Shown here one piece after another: positions 54,796 through 64,000 of a stretch of DNA of 64,000 nucleotides. The notes below the pieces were generated by a model, which was not told the origin of the DNA, made no database searches, and worked only from the letters and a program-made list of their open reading frames with translations. Numbering within the stretch: position 1 is the stretch's first letter; each line of letters begins with the position of its first letter. The position numbers and the translations under genes were made by a program. This stretch comes from Akkermansia muciniphila. GTDB taxonomy: Bacteria > Verrucomicrobiota > Verrucomicrobiia > Verrucomicrobiales > Akkermansiaceae. The stretch spans positions 1-64,000 of the forward strand of contig CANQLV010000010.1 of NCBI GenBank assembly GCA_947624785.1, read 5' to 3'.

Positions 54796-55686
54796 ATGGC
54801 TATCCGTTATTGTTCTTTCGCGACTCGTGGCTACCGTGTGCGGCAGTGGTTACAGATGGCCAGCCTGATGCTGGCGGATTCCTCCGTGGAGTTGTCCCGC
54901 TGGAACCTTGGCCGCCTGAGGCGGGAGGGAATCACGGAGGCTGTCCCGTGGTTTGACCCGCATTTCCAGGGCGCCGGATACTGGGCTTGGAAACCCTTCA
55001 TCATCCTGAAGGAGCTGGAACATTTGCAGGACGGGGATTATCTGCTTTATACCGATGCGGGACGTCCGCCCGGAAGGCTTTTCCGCCATTCCTTGCAGCC
55101 GTTCGTCCGGTAGCTGGAAGAGAAGGGGCAGGATATTATGCCGGGAGTGAACATTTCCTATTATACGGGGGATGTCACGCGGTGGTGCAAGCAGAGCGTT
55201 TTTGATGAATTGGAGCTGGATATCACGCATTTCGAGGAGGTCCCCCTCATTCAGGGGTCCTTCCTCTTTCTGAAAAAATCGGAGCAAAGCCTCCGGATTT
55301 TCCATGAATGGATGGATTTATGCCGCCGGTTCAGCCTGGTGTCTTCTCCCACTCCGGAGGAAAAGAGCCGCTGCCGCGCCAATTTTGCGGCTCATACGCA
55401 CGACCAGACGCTGTTGTCGCTTGTGGCGGCGCGGCATCGCCTGGATTGCCTGTATTCCGGGAAGGGCGTCATTCATCTGGAAGGCAACAGGGCGTTTGAA
55501 CAGCATCCCGGATTCGACGACAAGGACCCGGACTGGTTTTTGAGCGAGCTTGGCGCGGAGAGGGCGGAACATCCCTTGATTTTCCTCCTTGCCTGCCTCC
55601 AACGGGCGTTTTTCCTGTATGAAAGGGCCATGAATAAATTGTTGAAGCTGGTGGGTCTGGGGCCTCTCAAAGGGTTTTACCAGTGA
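54796..55686 (+). pseudogene. glycosyltransferase-like gene split by an in-frame TAG
   Basis: The frame from the ATG at 54796 is open to a TAG at 55111-55113 and then continues in the same frame to 55686 (296 codons plus one amber). The first part contains GAGYWAWKPFIILKELEHLQ followed by DGDYLLYTDAG. This block is typical of a family of capsule and LPS sugar transferases, with DxD at the metal site. The second part (ISYYTGDVTRWCKQSVFDEL, later RANFAAHTHDQTLLSLVAAR) is the expected continuation. An ATG at 55138 with a purine-rich stretch upstream could restart translation. It lies 77 bp downstream of the second inverted-repeat segment. Confidence 0.72.
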
Positions 55687-55786
55687 CTCATGCCGCCCCG
55701 CGGGAAGAGGGAGGGGAAAACGGGCGGAGGGAAAAATGCCTCGTGCCTCCCGCCATGGCGAACCGTTCCGGCATGCGGGGGGAAGA

Positions 55787-55817
55787 ATAAAAAAGCGCCG
55801 GAAGAATTCCGGCGCTT
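55787..55817 (-). terminator. terminator of the second sulfatase gene
   Basis: An 11-bp stem (55793-55803 with 55807-55817) and 3-base loop, followed on the minus strand by a T-run (A at 55788-55793 on the plus strand). It lies 27 bases past the stop codon of the minus-strand sulfatase. Confidence 0.9.
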
Positions 55818-55843
55818 GAGGAAAGTTCCTTTTAAAAAGGCTT

Positions 55844-57502
55844 TTACCAGGAAGCGTCAAATTTGGGGATGGGCGTTCCCTTTCCTCCGGGGCAGTTTTC
55901 CGGTACCTTGTACGCCTTGCGGAGTTCGTTGTAGCGCTTCTTGAGCTGTTCCACGGTGGACTTGTAGGCGGGATCGTCAATGACGTTCTTCATCTGCATG
56001 GGGTCCTTCTTCATGTCAAAGAGCATCCATTCGTCACTGGTCCAGATGTAGGAGAGCGTGTAGCGGTCTGTCCGGATGCCGTCGTGGCGCGGGGCGTTGT
56101 GTTCGCCGGGATTCTCGTAGAAGCAGTAGTAGATGGCGTCCCTCCAGTTGTCCGGCTTCTTGCCGGTGAAGGCCGTGGGAAGCAGGGAAACGCCCTGGAA
56201 GGTGCTCATGTTTTCCGGGGTGTCCGCTCCTGCCGCGGAAACGATGGTGGGAGCGTAGTCGATGTTCTGCACCATGGTGGTGTTGCGGATGCCCGCGGGA
56301 ATTTTGCCGGGCCATCTCATGATGAGGGGCATGCGGAGCGATTCCTCAAAAATCCAGCGCTTGTCGTACATGCCGTGTTCGCCCATGTAGAAGCCCTGGT
56401 CGCCGCAGTAGATGACCAGCGTGTCTTTGGAAAGGCCTTCCTTGTCCAGGTATTTCATGAGGCGTCCGATGCTGTCGTCCACGGAAAGCAGGCAGCCCAG
56501 GTAATCCTCCATGTAGGCGTGCCATTTCCATTCCGCAAAGGCTTTCGGGTCTTTCAATTTTCCGGATTTCATGCCGTCTACCAGGGACTTGGTGCGCTTG
56601 GCGTAGTAATCCGTCCAGGTCTTCCGTTCTTCCGGGGTCATGCGGTTGATTTCGCCCAGGTCCCAGCCGTAGCCGGGGGAGACGATGCTTTTGCGCATGT
56701 CTTCCGGCACCTGGTCCTTGAGCACCTTGAGGTCGGAATAAATCGCCATGTGCCTGGCTACGGTCTGCTGGTTTTTCTTCAGGAATTCCGGACGGTTGGC
56801 GTAGTCGTCATGGAAGTTGGCGGGCGGCGTCAGCTTGGACGTGTTCACCTTGCCCAGATGGCGCAGGGCGGGGCACCAGGCGCGGTGGGGGGCCTTGTGG
56901 CCCACGACGAGCAGGAAGGGCTTGTCCTTGTCCCGGTTTTCCAGCCACTGGATGGATTTGTCCGTGACGACGTCCGTGGCGTAGCCGGGAAAGCGCTTCG
57001 TCTGGCGCTTTCCGTTGGGTTTGAGGCTGATGAAATCCGGATTGTAGTAACTGCCCTGGCCGGGGAAGATTTCCCACGTGTCAAAGCCGGTGGGGTCTGA
57101 TTCCAGGTGCCATTTTCCGAAAAGGCCTGTCTGGTAGCCGGCTTTTTGCAGCATCTTCGGGTAGGTGGGCTGGGAGCCGTCAAGCGGGCGCTGCCCGTTG
57201 AAGACGAAGCCGTTCATGTGGGAGTGCCTTCCGGTCAGGATGCAGGCGCGGGAGGGGCCGCACAGGGAGTTGGCGCAGTAGCTGCGGTCAAAGACCATGC
57301 CCTGCCTGCCCAGCTTGTTGAAGTTGGGCAGCGCGACGGGGGAATCGTTCTTGGAGGTGCCCAGCGTCTGGTAGGCGTGGTCGTCCGTAATGATGAAGAG
57401 GATGTTCGGTTTTTTACTCCCCGCAGCCTTGGTCTGGGCCATGAGAGGAGCTGCCGCCAGCAGGGCCAGAGTTCCGGCGATGATGGTTTTTAAGGGTCTC
57501 AT
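55844..57502 (-). CDS. secreted sulfatase
   Basis: Type I formylglycine sulfatase, 552 residues. The signal peptide [20 protein letters not shown] is followed by AQ. The metal site [18 protein letters not shown] (Asp40, Asp41) and formylglycine motif CGPSR (Cys81) are present. Further conserved elements include [22 protein letters not shown] and [20 protein letters not shown]. The C-terminal subdomain ends [17 protein letters not shown]. This order of motifs resembles sulfatases acting on GlcNAc or glucosamine sulfate in mucins and glycosaminoglycans, but subfamily assignment needs a profile search. It is monocistronic with its own terminator, divergent from recQ. Confidence 0.93.
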   Translation of the reverse strand: MRPLKTIIAGTLALLAAAPLMAQTKAAGSKKPNILFIITDDHAYQTLGTSKNDSPVALPNFNKLGRQGMVFDRSYCANSLCGPSRACILTGRHSHMNGFVFNGQRPLDGSQPTYPKMLQKAGYQTGLFGKWHLESDPTGFDTWEIFPGQGSYYNPDFISLKPNGKRQTKRFPGYATDVVTDKSIQWLENRDKDKPFLLVVGHKAPHRAWCPALRHLGKVNTSKLTPPANFHDDYANRPEFLKKNQQTVARHMAIYSDLKVLKDQVPEDMRKSIVSPGYGWDLGEINRMTPEERKTWTDYYAKRTKSLVDGMKSGKLKDPKAFAEWKWHAYMEDYLGCLLSVDDSIGRLMKYLDKEGLSKDTLVIYCGDQGFYMGEHGMYDKRWIFEESLRMPLIMRWPGKIPAGIRNTTMVQNIDYAPTIVSAAGADTPENMSTFQGVSLLPTAFTGKKPDNWRDAIYYCFYENPGEHNAPRHDGIRTDRYTLSYIWTSDEWMLFDMKKDPMQMKNVIDDPAYKSTVEQLKKRYNELRKAYKVPENCPGGKGTPIPKFDASW

Positions 57503-57590
57503 ATTGCATGAAGGATATAGAATGGGGGTACGGTGTCAATGTCATAGGATTCCTTTTGCCGGGATTTTACGTTATGGTATTCTTCCCGCC

Positions 57591-59489
57591 ATGCATTCCT
57601 CCCCGTTGGAAGATACGCTGCGTTTGTTCGGCAAGGAGCGGTTCCGCCCCATGCAGCGGGAGCTGATGGAGTGCGCGCTGGCGGCCAGATCCTGCATAGG
57701 CATTTTGCCTACGGGCTCCGGCAAGAGCCTTTGCTACCAGATTCCGGCGGTTTTAGGTGACGGGGTGACGGTGGTGGTTTCCCCGCTGATCGCCCTGATG
57801 CGTGACCAGGTGGCCGGGCTGGAAAAACTGGGCGTGGCGGCGGCCAGGTATGATTCCTCCCTGGCGGAGGAGGAGAAGGCCGCCCTGCTGGACGCCTTGA
57901 AGTCCGGAGCCGTCCGGCTGCTGTTCGCCGCGCCGGAGTCGCTGGAATCCCCGTGGATGCAGCATGCCATGGAGTTTGTTTCCCCCGGCCTGTTTGTGGT
58001 GGATGAGGCCCATTGCCTCTCGGAATGGGGGCACAGCTTCCGGCCCGATTACCTGGGACTGCCCGGTTTTTTCAGAAAATACGGGTTCCGCAGCGTCATG
58101 GCGCTGACTGCCACGGCTACGGAGCGGGTGTGCCGTGACTTGTCCTCCCTGTTTGATGTGCGGGATGAGTGCGTTTTCCGGGCCGCGCCGTACCGGGCGA
58201 ATATTTTCCGCCAGGTGGAAACGCTGAGGGAGCAGGACAAGACCGCGCGGCTGGTTGAGTTTTTGAGGGAGGACGGCCACCGTCCCGCCGTAGTGTACAC
58301 GCGCACCCGCAAGGATGCGGAAAACCTGTGCTATGAGCTGGGGAAGGCCGGTTTTTCCGTCAAATCCTACCATGCTGGCATGCCTCCGGAAATCCGCGGG
58401 CTGGTGCAGGACGAGTTCCTGACGGGAGCGGCGGACGTGCTGGTGGCGACGATTGCCTTCGGCATGGGGATTGACAAGCCGGACGTGCGCTCCGTGGTGC
58501 ATTACCATCCCCCCGCCAGCCTGGAGGCGTATGTGCAGGAGTCCGGCCGTGCGGGCCGCGACGGGCTGCCTTCCTTCAGCCTGGTGATGCTGTCCCCGCG
58601 TGACGGCGTGGCCGTAGTGAACCGGCTGCATGCGGCGGAACCGGACCTCCATGGGCTGAAAGGGCTGGCGTCGCTGCTGGGCCGGCGCGGGGAGCATATT
58701 GTTTCCCTGTATGAAGCGTCCACCCTCCATGATTTGCCGGATGTGGCGGTGGACCGGATGCTGTTTGACCTGAAGCGGAGGGGAGCCGTCCGGGAGCTGG
58801 GCATGGGGTACAAGTATTACAAGGTGCGCCCCCTGTTCCGGATGGAGGAAATTTTATGCGGCAGGGATGGAGAGGAGGCCGCCCGCCTTCAATGGATGGA
58901 CGGCCGCCGGGAAGGGGAGGTGCTGGACCTGGTGGCGGAGTGGGGTCTTTCATGGGAAGAGGCCGCCGCGTGGCTTGACGAACTGGCCCTTTCCGGGGAA
59001 TGGAAGGTGGACCTGCGCCAGATAGCCCTTCACCTGCGTTCCGGAGGGTTTGATGCGGAAGCGGCGGCGCAGGAATTCGCGCAGTATTTTTCCCGGTCCC
59101 GGCTGAACGGGCTGGAACGCTGGAAAACGTGCGTTTCCACGCTGACGTCCCCGGCCTGCCTCAACAGGAGCCTGGACGCCTACTTCGGCTTTCCGGAGCT
59201 GTCCGGACCCTGCGGGCATTGTCCGGGGTGCTGCGGCGCAGTACCTGCGGAGATGGAAGAGGAGAACCCCGGACCGCTGCCGGAAGAACTGCGTTCCGCC
59301 GTCATGGAGCTGGCGGCGCAGAGGAAGGCCGCTCTGGCCCGCCCTTCCCAGTTGACGCGTTTTCTGCTGGGGCTGGCTTCTCCGGCGGCCATGCGCGCGC
59401 GGCTGTGGGGGCACCCCCTTTACGGGGCGCTGGCGGACAGAAGCTGGGAGGATGTGTGGATTGAGGCCCGCGCCCTGTCGGGGAATTAG
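57591..59489 (+). CDS. recQ: ATP-dependent DNA helicase RecQ
   Basis: 3'-5' DNA helicase of the RecQ family, 632 residues from the ATG at 57591 ([20 protein letters not shown]); a longer in-frame N-terminus overlaps the divergent sulfatase and is rejected. Walker A is [18 protein letters not shown], the DEAH box is [19 protein letters not shown], and the arginine-finger region is [22 protein letters not shown]-terminal cysteine cluster ([12 protein letters not shown], then CGHCPGCCG) forms the RecQ zinc site. No HRDC domain is obvious at the end. Roles are in recombination and fork repair. Confidence 0.93.
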   Translation: MHSSPLEDTLRLFGKERFRPMQRELMECALAARSCIGILPTGSGKSLCYQIPAVLGDGVTVVVSPLIALMRDQVAGLEKLGVAAARYDSSLAEEEKAALLDALKSGAVRLLFAAPESLESPWMQHAMEFVSPGLFVVDEAHCLSEWGHSFRPDYLGLPGFFRKYGFRSVMALTATATERVCRDLSSLFDVRDECVFRAAPYRANIFRQVETLREQDKTARLVEFLREDGHRPAVVYTRTRKDAENLCYELGKAGFSVKSYHAGMPPEIRGLVQDEFLTGAADVLVATIAFGMGIDKPDVRSVVHYHPPASLEAYVQESGRAGRDGLPSFSLVMLSPRDGVAVVNRLHAAEPDLHGLKGLASLLGRRGEHIVSLYEASTLHDLPDVAVDRMLFDLKRRGAVRELGMGYKYYKVRPLFRMEEILCGRDGEEAARLQWMDGRREGEVLDLVAEWGLSWEEAAAWLDELALSGEWKVDLRQIALHLRSGGFDAEAAAQEFAQYFSRSRLNGLERWKTCVSTLTSPACLNRSLDAYFGFPELSGPCGHCPGCCGAVPAEMEEENPGPLPEELRSAVMELAAQRKAALARPSQLTRFLLGLASPAAMRARLWGHPLYGALADRSWEDVWIEARALSGN

Positions 59490-59492
59490 CGG

Positions 59493-60680
59493 TCAGTTGC
59501 CGCCTTGGGCGGCTTCATAGGCGCCAATGATGCGCTTGCAGGAGTTCTCCGCATGCAGCAGGGAGCACCAGTAGCGGGAGATTTCCTCCGGGCTGCGTTT
59601 TCCTTCATCCCAGGCGCGGATTTCCTCCAGCAGCGCCCCGGCAATGCTTTCCGGGGTGTCTCTGGGGCTGAGCGTCCCGGAATCATGGGAAACGTACCAT
59701 TGCAGGCAGTTCAGCAGGGGCGTAAGGCGCGGGCCAACGACGGAGGCTCCGGCGCAGAGCGCTTCCGCGGAGGCGACGTGCGTTCCCTCGGACCGGGAGG
59801 TACAGAGGCTGATTCTGGCTTGGGAGTATTTCTTTTGCAGCTCCGCGTTGGGCAGGTAGCCGGCCAGGCTGATGCGGGAGCGGAGGCCTTCCGGAAGATT
59901 GCCGTGCCATTCCCGGAGGAAGGGAGGAATGTTTCCGTAGATTTCCGCTTCCCAGTGCGGTGCGCGGGGGAGGGCCCGTTCCAGCGTGGCCATCAGCAGG
60001 AAGGGGCGTTTGTAGAGAAGGTCGTCCCAGCGGCCCACGGCCATGATGATGTTGCGCTTCTCCCCGGCATAGCGGCAGGTGGAGGAAATGGGGTTGGGAA
60101 TGAGAGCCAGTTTCCGGACGATGGATTTTCCGTAGAGCCATTCCCGGTCCTGAATGGATTTGACGGCTGCCGGCATGGGGAAGGCTACCATGTCCCCCTG
60201 GTCCAGGTGTTTTCTTCTTCCCCGACTGGCCAGGTTCCAGGTGTGCTGTTTCAGCAGGCGCAGCAGGAAAAAGGCGGACCCCCTGATTTTTCCGCGGGCG
60301 AAGACGTCCCTGGTCCACATGTTTTCCGCGATGGGGAGCCAGTATTGCCACGGAAAAAACAGTCCGGAGGAATCCATGTACACCACCAGGAAGATGCCCG
60401 CGTCATGGATGGCCCTGGCGATGGGAAGGTATTTGCCCGTGCCCCAGGCGTACAGGACCAGCCCGTCAATGCCCAGGGATTTCCACCAGGCGGCGTCTTC
60501 CAGGTTGGCGTACTCCGTGCGGATGAGGTCGGGGTCGTCCCCCTCCTGGACGGGCGTGGGCATGATGGCCCTGCTTTCCATGCCGATCCGCTGGAAGGCT
60601 TTGCAGAAAGCCCCGGAATCACGGGAAAAGAAGGTGTGGTCCCCTTTGAAGGGAACGGGCGTGCAGGTGTACCATTTCAT
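59493..60680 (-). CDS. glycosyltransferase (GT4-like)
   Basis: 395 residues, GT-B fold by pattern. The N-terminal domain starts MKWYTCTPVPFKGDHTFFSR. The C-terminal donor domain carries NIIMAVGRWDDLLYKRPFLL, AGYLPNAELQKKYSQARISL and EGTHVASAEALCAGASVVGP, the usual GT4 order ending at the nucleotide-sugar site. Its start codon overlaps the stop of the upstream GT4 gene by four bases, so the two are translationally coupled. No membrane helix is seen. The product is probably a surface polysaccharide; specificity is unknown. Confidence 0.88.
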   Translation of the reverse strand: MKWYTCTPVPFKGDHTFFSRDSGAFCKAFQRIGMESRAIMPTPVQEGDDPDLIRTEYANLEDAAWWKSLGIDGLVLYAWGTGKYLPIARAIHDAGIFLVVYMDSSGLFFPWQYWLPIAENMWTRDVFARGKIRGSAFFLLRLLKQHTWNLASRGRRKHLDQGDMVAFPMPAAVKSIQDREWLYGKSIVRKLALIPNPISSTCRYAGEKRNIIMAVGRWDDLLYKRPFLLMATLERALPRAPHWEAEIYGNIPPFLREWHGNLPEGLRSRISLAGYLPNAELQKKYSQARISLCTSRSEGTHVASAEALCAGASVVGPRLTPLLNCLQWYVSHDSGTLSPRDTPESIAGALLEEIRAWDEGKRSPEEISRYWCSLLHAENSCKRIIGAYEAAQGGN

Positions 60681-61897
60681 GATGCCGTGATGCTGGGGGA
60701 TTGACGGAAAAGGCGGAGTTCCTCAAGAAGGCCGCCCATGGACTGAAGCCATGCGGCGGGGGAATACGTGGAGGACAGGAGCTGCTGCCCGTGCGCGCTC
60801 ATGGACGGCCAGCGTTCCTCTTCCTCCAGGGCGGTGCGCAGCGTTTCCGCCAGCGCGTCCGCGGAAGGTTCCCGGGCAATCCAGCCGTTCCGCCCGTGGG
60901 TGATGAGCTCCGGCAGGCCGCCGCGCGGGGTGACGATGACGGGCGTGCCGTGGAGCCATGATTCCAGAACGACCATGCCGAAGGTTTCCTCCCACAGGGA
61001 GGGCGCCACGGCCAGTCCGCAGGCGGCGCGCACAGCGCCCTGTTCCTCATGGGGAATGAACCCGGTCAGGCGGATGGATTCAAGGCGGCGGGAAGCGACG
61101 TAGCGCTCCAGTTCCCCGCGCAGGGGGCCGTCCCCCATCAGGTAGAGCGTGCGGCCGGGAGGGGCAAGGCGTTCCCACGCCTGAACCAGTGGGAGGACGC
61201 CTTTTTCCTGCGTAAGGCGTCCGGCGTAAAGAACGTCCCGGCGGGGGAGGTCCGGCGGGGGAGGTCCGGCGGGGGAGGTTTTTTGCCGGATGAAGTGGGG
61301 AATGACCCTGATTTTGTCCTCCGGTATTCCGGTTTGGATGAGGAGCTCCCGCTGGCGGCGGCTGACGGCGACGTAGGAGGAAAGGCGGTTCCAGGCGCCC
61401 ATGCGGCGCGTTTTATACAGCGTGGCGGCCGCCAGGGCGGAATAGGCCATGCTGCCGCGCCAGCAGGCGTGCAGGACGCCGGGAAGGTAATTGCCGTTTT
61501 TACAGGAGAAGCAGGGGGAGCCGTCCCGGTAGAATACCCCGTTGAGGCATCCGGCGCGGTAGTTGTGCAGGTAGTGGATGACGGGAACGGATTGCTCCAG
61601 GGCCAGCCCGTAGACGCAGGGGGACATGGCCGGAAACGTGTTGTGGATGATCCACGCGTCATAGCGGTCTTTGCGCAGGCATTCGCGCAGTTTTTCCTCC
61701 ACGTCCCTGTTGCGGAGCATGTAGCGCATTTTCGTCAGCGCGCCGTGGGGGCTCTGGAACAGCTCCGCGGTGGAATAGACAAAGGGGGTGACGTCCGCCA
61801 CGGCACGCAGCTCCTCCGTGATGGCGCGGAAGCAGACTTCCTCCCCACCCACGTCGCCATAGCGGCTGAAAATATGTAGAATACGTGGACGTTGCAT
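60677..61897 (-). CDS. glycosyltransferase (GT4) containing a 14-bp tandem repeat
   Basis: 406 residues. The start MQRPRILHIFSRYGDVGGEE gives the donor-side glycine loop. The C-terminal domain contains DVLYAGRLTQEKGVLPLVQA, RLTGFIPHEEQGAVRAACGL and ETFGMVVLESWLHGTPVIVT. The last of these carries the E-x7-E pattern that binds nucleotide sugar. Between the two domains the coding sequence holds three perfect tandem 14-bp units (61238-61279), read as TSPAGPPPPDLPRRD. Because 14 is not a multiple of 3, a change in copy number would shift the frame and truncate the enzyme. The present allele is full length. It lies 17 bp after the beta-barrel gene and overlaps the next glycosyltransferase. Confidence 0.9.
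   Translation of the reverse strand: MQRPRILHIFSRYGDVGGEEVCFRAITEELRAVADVTPFVYSTAELFQSPHGALTKMRYMLRNRDVEEKLRECLRKDRYDAWIIHNTFPAMSPCVYGLALEQSVPVIHYLHNYRAGCLNGVFYRDGSPCFSCKNGNYLPGVLHACWRGSMAYSALAAATLYKTRRMGAWNRLSSYVAVSRRQRELLIQTGIPEDKIRVIPHFIRQKTSPAGPPPPDLPRRDVLYAGRLTQEKGVLPLVQAWERLAPPGRTLYLMGDGPLRGELERYVASRRLESIRLTGFIPHEEQGAVRAACGLAVAPSLWEETFGMVVLESWLHGTPVIVTPRGGLPELITHGRNGWIAREPSADALAETLRTALEEEERWPSMSAHGQQLLSSTYSPAAWLQSMGGLLEELRLFRQSPSITAS
61238..61279. repeat. three perfect tandem 14-bp repeats inside a glycosyltransferase gene
   Basis: The unit CCGGCGGGGGAGGT is repeated exactly three times (61238-61251, 61252-61265, 61266-61279). Three units add 42 bases and keep the frame. Loss or gain of one unit would produce a frameshift, as expected for slipped-strand phase variation. 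Confidence 0.95.
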
Positions 61898-61914
61898 GGC
61901 TGCGGCGGAACGGG

Positions 61915-62946
61915 CTATCCCTGGAGTTCCCTCCTGAGCTTCTGGGGATCCTTCAACAGCTCCCGCTGGATGGCTTCCTGCTGCTGGCGCAGGCGGTCTT
62001 CCCGGGACTGGAGGGCTTTTCTCCCGGGGGCCGCCTCGGAATTGACGAAGGGGTTGTTATCCCCCCATTTGGACCAGGGGCCGCGGGGGATGCGGTAGAA
62101 TTCCACAAAGCGCCAGTGGACGACGGCCGTTCCTCCAGTGATGCCCAGGTAGTCGCGCACGGCGGGGGAAATGTCGATGCCCGCTCCCTTGTTCTGGGTG
62201 TTGACGGGGGGCTTGTCACCGAAGACGTAGGGCCAGTCTTCCGTGGTGAAGGGGCCGCAGTCCTCCCACTGGGCAAAGCAGGAGCGCTTGTTGTAGACGA
62301 TCTGCACCCATCTGCCCTTGCAGACGGATTGCCCTTTCCCCGTGTATTCCCGGCGGAACCACGGGATGACCCGTGACGCCTCCGTCTTGTGCTCTCCCTT
62401 GCAAACGTCATTGTAGGGCAGCGCCACGTAAAAAGGGTTTTGCCGGGGGACGAACGTTTTCGGGCGGAAGTCCACGGTGCGGCCCACGGGGTCCGGATTG
62501 TCGAAGCCGCCGAAGTTTTCCCGCCAGGCGGAGTCCCACGAGCTCTTGTGGTTGGCTACCGGGTTGCGCTCCGTGGAATCCTCCCCCACCCAGAAGACCG
62601 TGGCGGTAATATTGAGCCGCCAGGGATAGGTGCCGGGGCTCTGCCTGGCCGTCCTGGGAAGGATGCGGGGCTGGGGCGCCGGGCGTTTGCCGCCCGCGGC
62701 CGCGGCGGGCGATTTGACGATGACCCTGGGCAGCGGGTCCCGCTGCGTGGGGGTGATGATGACGGGGCCTTTGGGCCGTCCGGAGCTGTCCGCCAGGGCG
62801 CGGGTTGCGCTCCGGCCCGTCTGGATGTCCGCCCTGGCGGCCCCTGCGGGAGCCAGGGCCAGCAGCGCAAGCAGGCATGCGGAGAGGAAGGAGTTCCCAG
62901 CGGAACCCTTCCGGAATGCCTGTTGACGTTGCCAGTGTTTTACCAT
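61915..62946 (-). CDS. secreted protein with RlpA-like double-psi beta-barrel
   Basis: 343 residues. A signal peptide (hydrophobic LSACLLALLALAPAGAARA) is followed by a Pro/Arg-rich linker to about residue 105. The central domain ends with WVQIVYNKRSCFAQWEDCGP and GAGIDISPAVRDYLGITGGT. The DCGPF and IDISPAVRDYLG segments match the double-psi beta-barrel of RlpA and expansin-like proteins (Asp and the IDLS-type strand). Four cysteines in this domain may form disulfides. The C-terminus is a charged helix rich in Gln and Arg. Such proteins bind or cleave cell-wall glycans. Its start overlaps the nadB stop by seven bases. Confidence 0.65.
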   Translation of the reverse strand: MVKHWQRQQAFRKGSAGNSFLSACLLALLALAPAGAARADIQTGRSATRALADSSGRPKGPVIITPTQRDPLPRVIVKSPAAAAGGKRPAPQPRILPRTARQSPGTYPWRLNITATVFWVGEDSTERNPVANHKSSWDSAWRENFGGFDNPDPVGRTVDFRPKTFVPRQNPFYVALPYNDVCKGEHKTEASRVIPWFRREYTGKGQSVCKGRWVQIVYNKRSCFAQWEDCGPFTTEDWPYVFGDKPPVNTQNKGAGIDISPAVRDYLGITGGTAVVHWRFVEFYRIPRGPWSKWGDNNPFVNSEAAPGRKALQSREDRLRQQQEAIQRELLKDPQKLRRELQG

Positions 62947-64000
62947 CGGTGCAGTTGAGTGACGAAGCGGTGGTCCAGCTTGCCGGGATAATCCGTGTTG
63001 AAGTGGAGCCCGCGGCTTTCATTGCGGCGCATGGCGCAGTCCACGATCAGGGAGGCCACCGCCACCAGGTTGCGCAGTTCCAGGATGTCCGGCGTGATGC
63101 GGTACCCCCAGTAGAAGTCCTTCACCTCCCGGTGGAGCATCCGGAGGCGCGTGGCCGCGCGGTCCAGCCTCTTGTTGGTCCGCACGATGGAGACATAATC
63201 CCACATCAGGCGGCGGATTTCATCCCAATTGTGATAGATGACGGAAAGTTCATCCGGCAGGGCGGTATCCCCGTGGTGCCACGCGGGGATGTCGTAAGAA
63301 GTGGGGGAATCCTTCCTCAGGGGCTGAAGGGAGAGCATGGAGTTCAGCGCGCGCTTGGCGACCACCACGCATTCCAGCAGGGAGTTGGAGGCCAGGCGGT
63401 TGGCGCCGTGGAGGCCCGTGCATCCGGTTTCCCCGGCGGCGTAAAGGCCGTCCAGGCTGGTTTGGCCGTTGACGTCCGTCAGCACGCCGCCGCACTGGAA
63501 GTGCGCCGCGGGAACGACCGGAATGGGCTCCCTGGCGGGGTTGATGCCGTAGCGGTTGCAGGTCTCGTAAATCAGGGGGAAGCGCTCCTGGACGAAGCCC
63601 TCCGGCTTGTGGGAGATGTCCAGATAGACGCACATGCTGCCCGTCCTCTTCATTTCCGAGTCCACGGCGCGGGCGGTAATGTCGCGCGGGGCCAGGGATT
63701 TGCGGGGGTCATACTTGTGCATGAATTCCTTTCCGTCCGCTCCGGTCAGTACGCCGCCTTCTCCCCGCACGGCCTCGGAGATGAGGAAGGAGCGCGCTTC
63801 CGCTCCTTCCGCGCGGGTGTTGAAGAAGCAGGTGGGGTGGAACTGCACGAATTCCATGTTGGCGATGGTGGCCCCCGCGCGCCAGGCCATGGCTACGCCG
63901 TCCCCCGTGGCGGAATCATTGTTGGTGGTGTACAGGTACACGCGTCCGCAGCCGCCGGTGGCGAGCAGCACGCGGTCTGACCGGAAGATTTCCACTTCTC
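62940..64000 (-). CDS. nadB: L-aspartate oxidase, N-terminus outside the window
   Basis: First enzyme of de novo NAD synthesis, oxidising aspartate to iminoaspartate with FAD. About 353 residues of the C-terminal part are seen; the N-terminal FAD-binding loop lies beyond position 64000. Family segments include RVLLATGGCGRVYLYTTNND, SATGDGVAMAWRAGATIANM, EFVQFHPTCFF and the FAD-contact LYAAGETGCTGLHGANRLAS. The last of these is followed by NSLLECVVVAKRA. The helical C-terminal domain ends near DHRFVTQLHRW. It is probably co-transcribed with the beta-barrel and glycosyltransferase genes behind it. Confidence 0.93.
   Translation of the reverse strand, partial: EVEIFRSDRVLLATGGCGRVYLYTTNNDSATGDGVAMAWRAGATIANMEFVQFHPTCFFNTRAEGAEARSFLISEAVRGEGGVLTGADGKEFMHKYDPRKSLAPRDITARAVDSEMKRTGSMCVYLDISHKPEGFVQERFPLIYETCNRYGINPAREPIPVVPAAHFQCGGVLTDVNGQTSLDGLYAAGETGCTGLHGANRLASNSLLECVVVAKRALNSMLSLQPLRKDSPTSYDIPAWHHGDTALPDELSVIYHNWDEIRRLMWDYVSIVRTNKRLDRAATRLRMLHREVKDFYWGYRITPDILELRNLVAVASLIVDCAMRRNESRGLHFNTDYPGKLDHRFVTQLHRW

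Noticed and set aside
52800..55113. UAG recoded as a sense codon in this organism
   Set aside because: TAG ends secE and the FAD-dependent glycan gene in this window, so it is used as a normal stop. Recent nonsense mutation is the simpler explanation for the two split genes.

Overview
The window looks like a chromosomal segment of a mucin-associated Verrucomicrobiota bacterium, most likely Akkermansia or a close relative. This is inferred from protein character and gene content, not from a database search. Most of the DNA is moderately GC-rich. There are two secreted formylglycine sulfatases, many glycosyltransferases, and a complete housekeeping block. There is no rRNA operon, CRISPR array, integrase or transposase in the window.

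Layout. From 0.4 to 13.5 kb, on the minus strand, lies the classical transcription/translation block. In transcription order it is tRNA-Thr, tuf, tRNA-Trp, secE, nusG, rplK, rplA, rplJ, rplL, rpoB, rpoC, with a strong sigma70-type promoter upstream of tRNA-Thr and a terminator after rpoC. From 13.7 to 18.3 kb (minus) are tsaD, clpX, clpP and tig (tRNA modification and proteostasis). From 18.5 to 24.1 kb (plus) are bamA, a membrane-anchored coiled-coil protein, metF, a TPR-like membrane protein and a small lipoprotein. From 24.2 to 31.4 kb (minus) are a TetR regulator and a tripartite heavy-metal RND efflux operon, whose adaptor has a 17-residue Cys/His repeat array and which is headed by a small Cys/His-rich exported protein. 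From 31.7 to 39.9 kb (plus) is a lower-GC island with a 1977-residue Rhs/YD-repeat protein, a membrane protein 12 bp behind it and a glycosyltransferase. From 39.9 to 47.0 kb are an ankyrin protein, an MFS transporter, a degenerate YugP-like protein, a PA14-bearing sulfatase and two small exported or anchored proteins. From 47.1 to 50.7 kb is an S-adenosylmethionine cycle module: an ArsR-methyltransferase regulator resembling SahR, divergent from metK and ahcY. From 50.8 to 55.7 kb is a surface-glycan locus. From 55.8 to 64 kb are a sulfatase, recQ, two GT4 glycosyltransferases, a double-psi beta-barrel secreted protein and the C-terminal part of nadB.

The most unusual signal is in the glycan genes. 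Two intergenic segments of 187 and 174 bp are bounded by inverted repeats that share a TAATCCG core. Each sits just upstream of a plus-strand glycan gene, and each carries a -35-like box at one inner edge. This is the architecture expected of invertible (phase-variable) promoters. Both downstream glycan genes are split by a single in-frame TAG. A GT4 gene 6 kb away contains three perfect tandem 14-bp repeats inside its coding region, a unit length that shifts the frame on gain or loss. Together these suggest that surface polysaccharide genes in this region vary by DNA inversion, repeat slippage and nonsense mutation. No recombinase is visible in the window, so inversion itself is inference.
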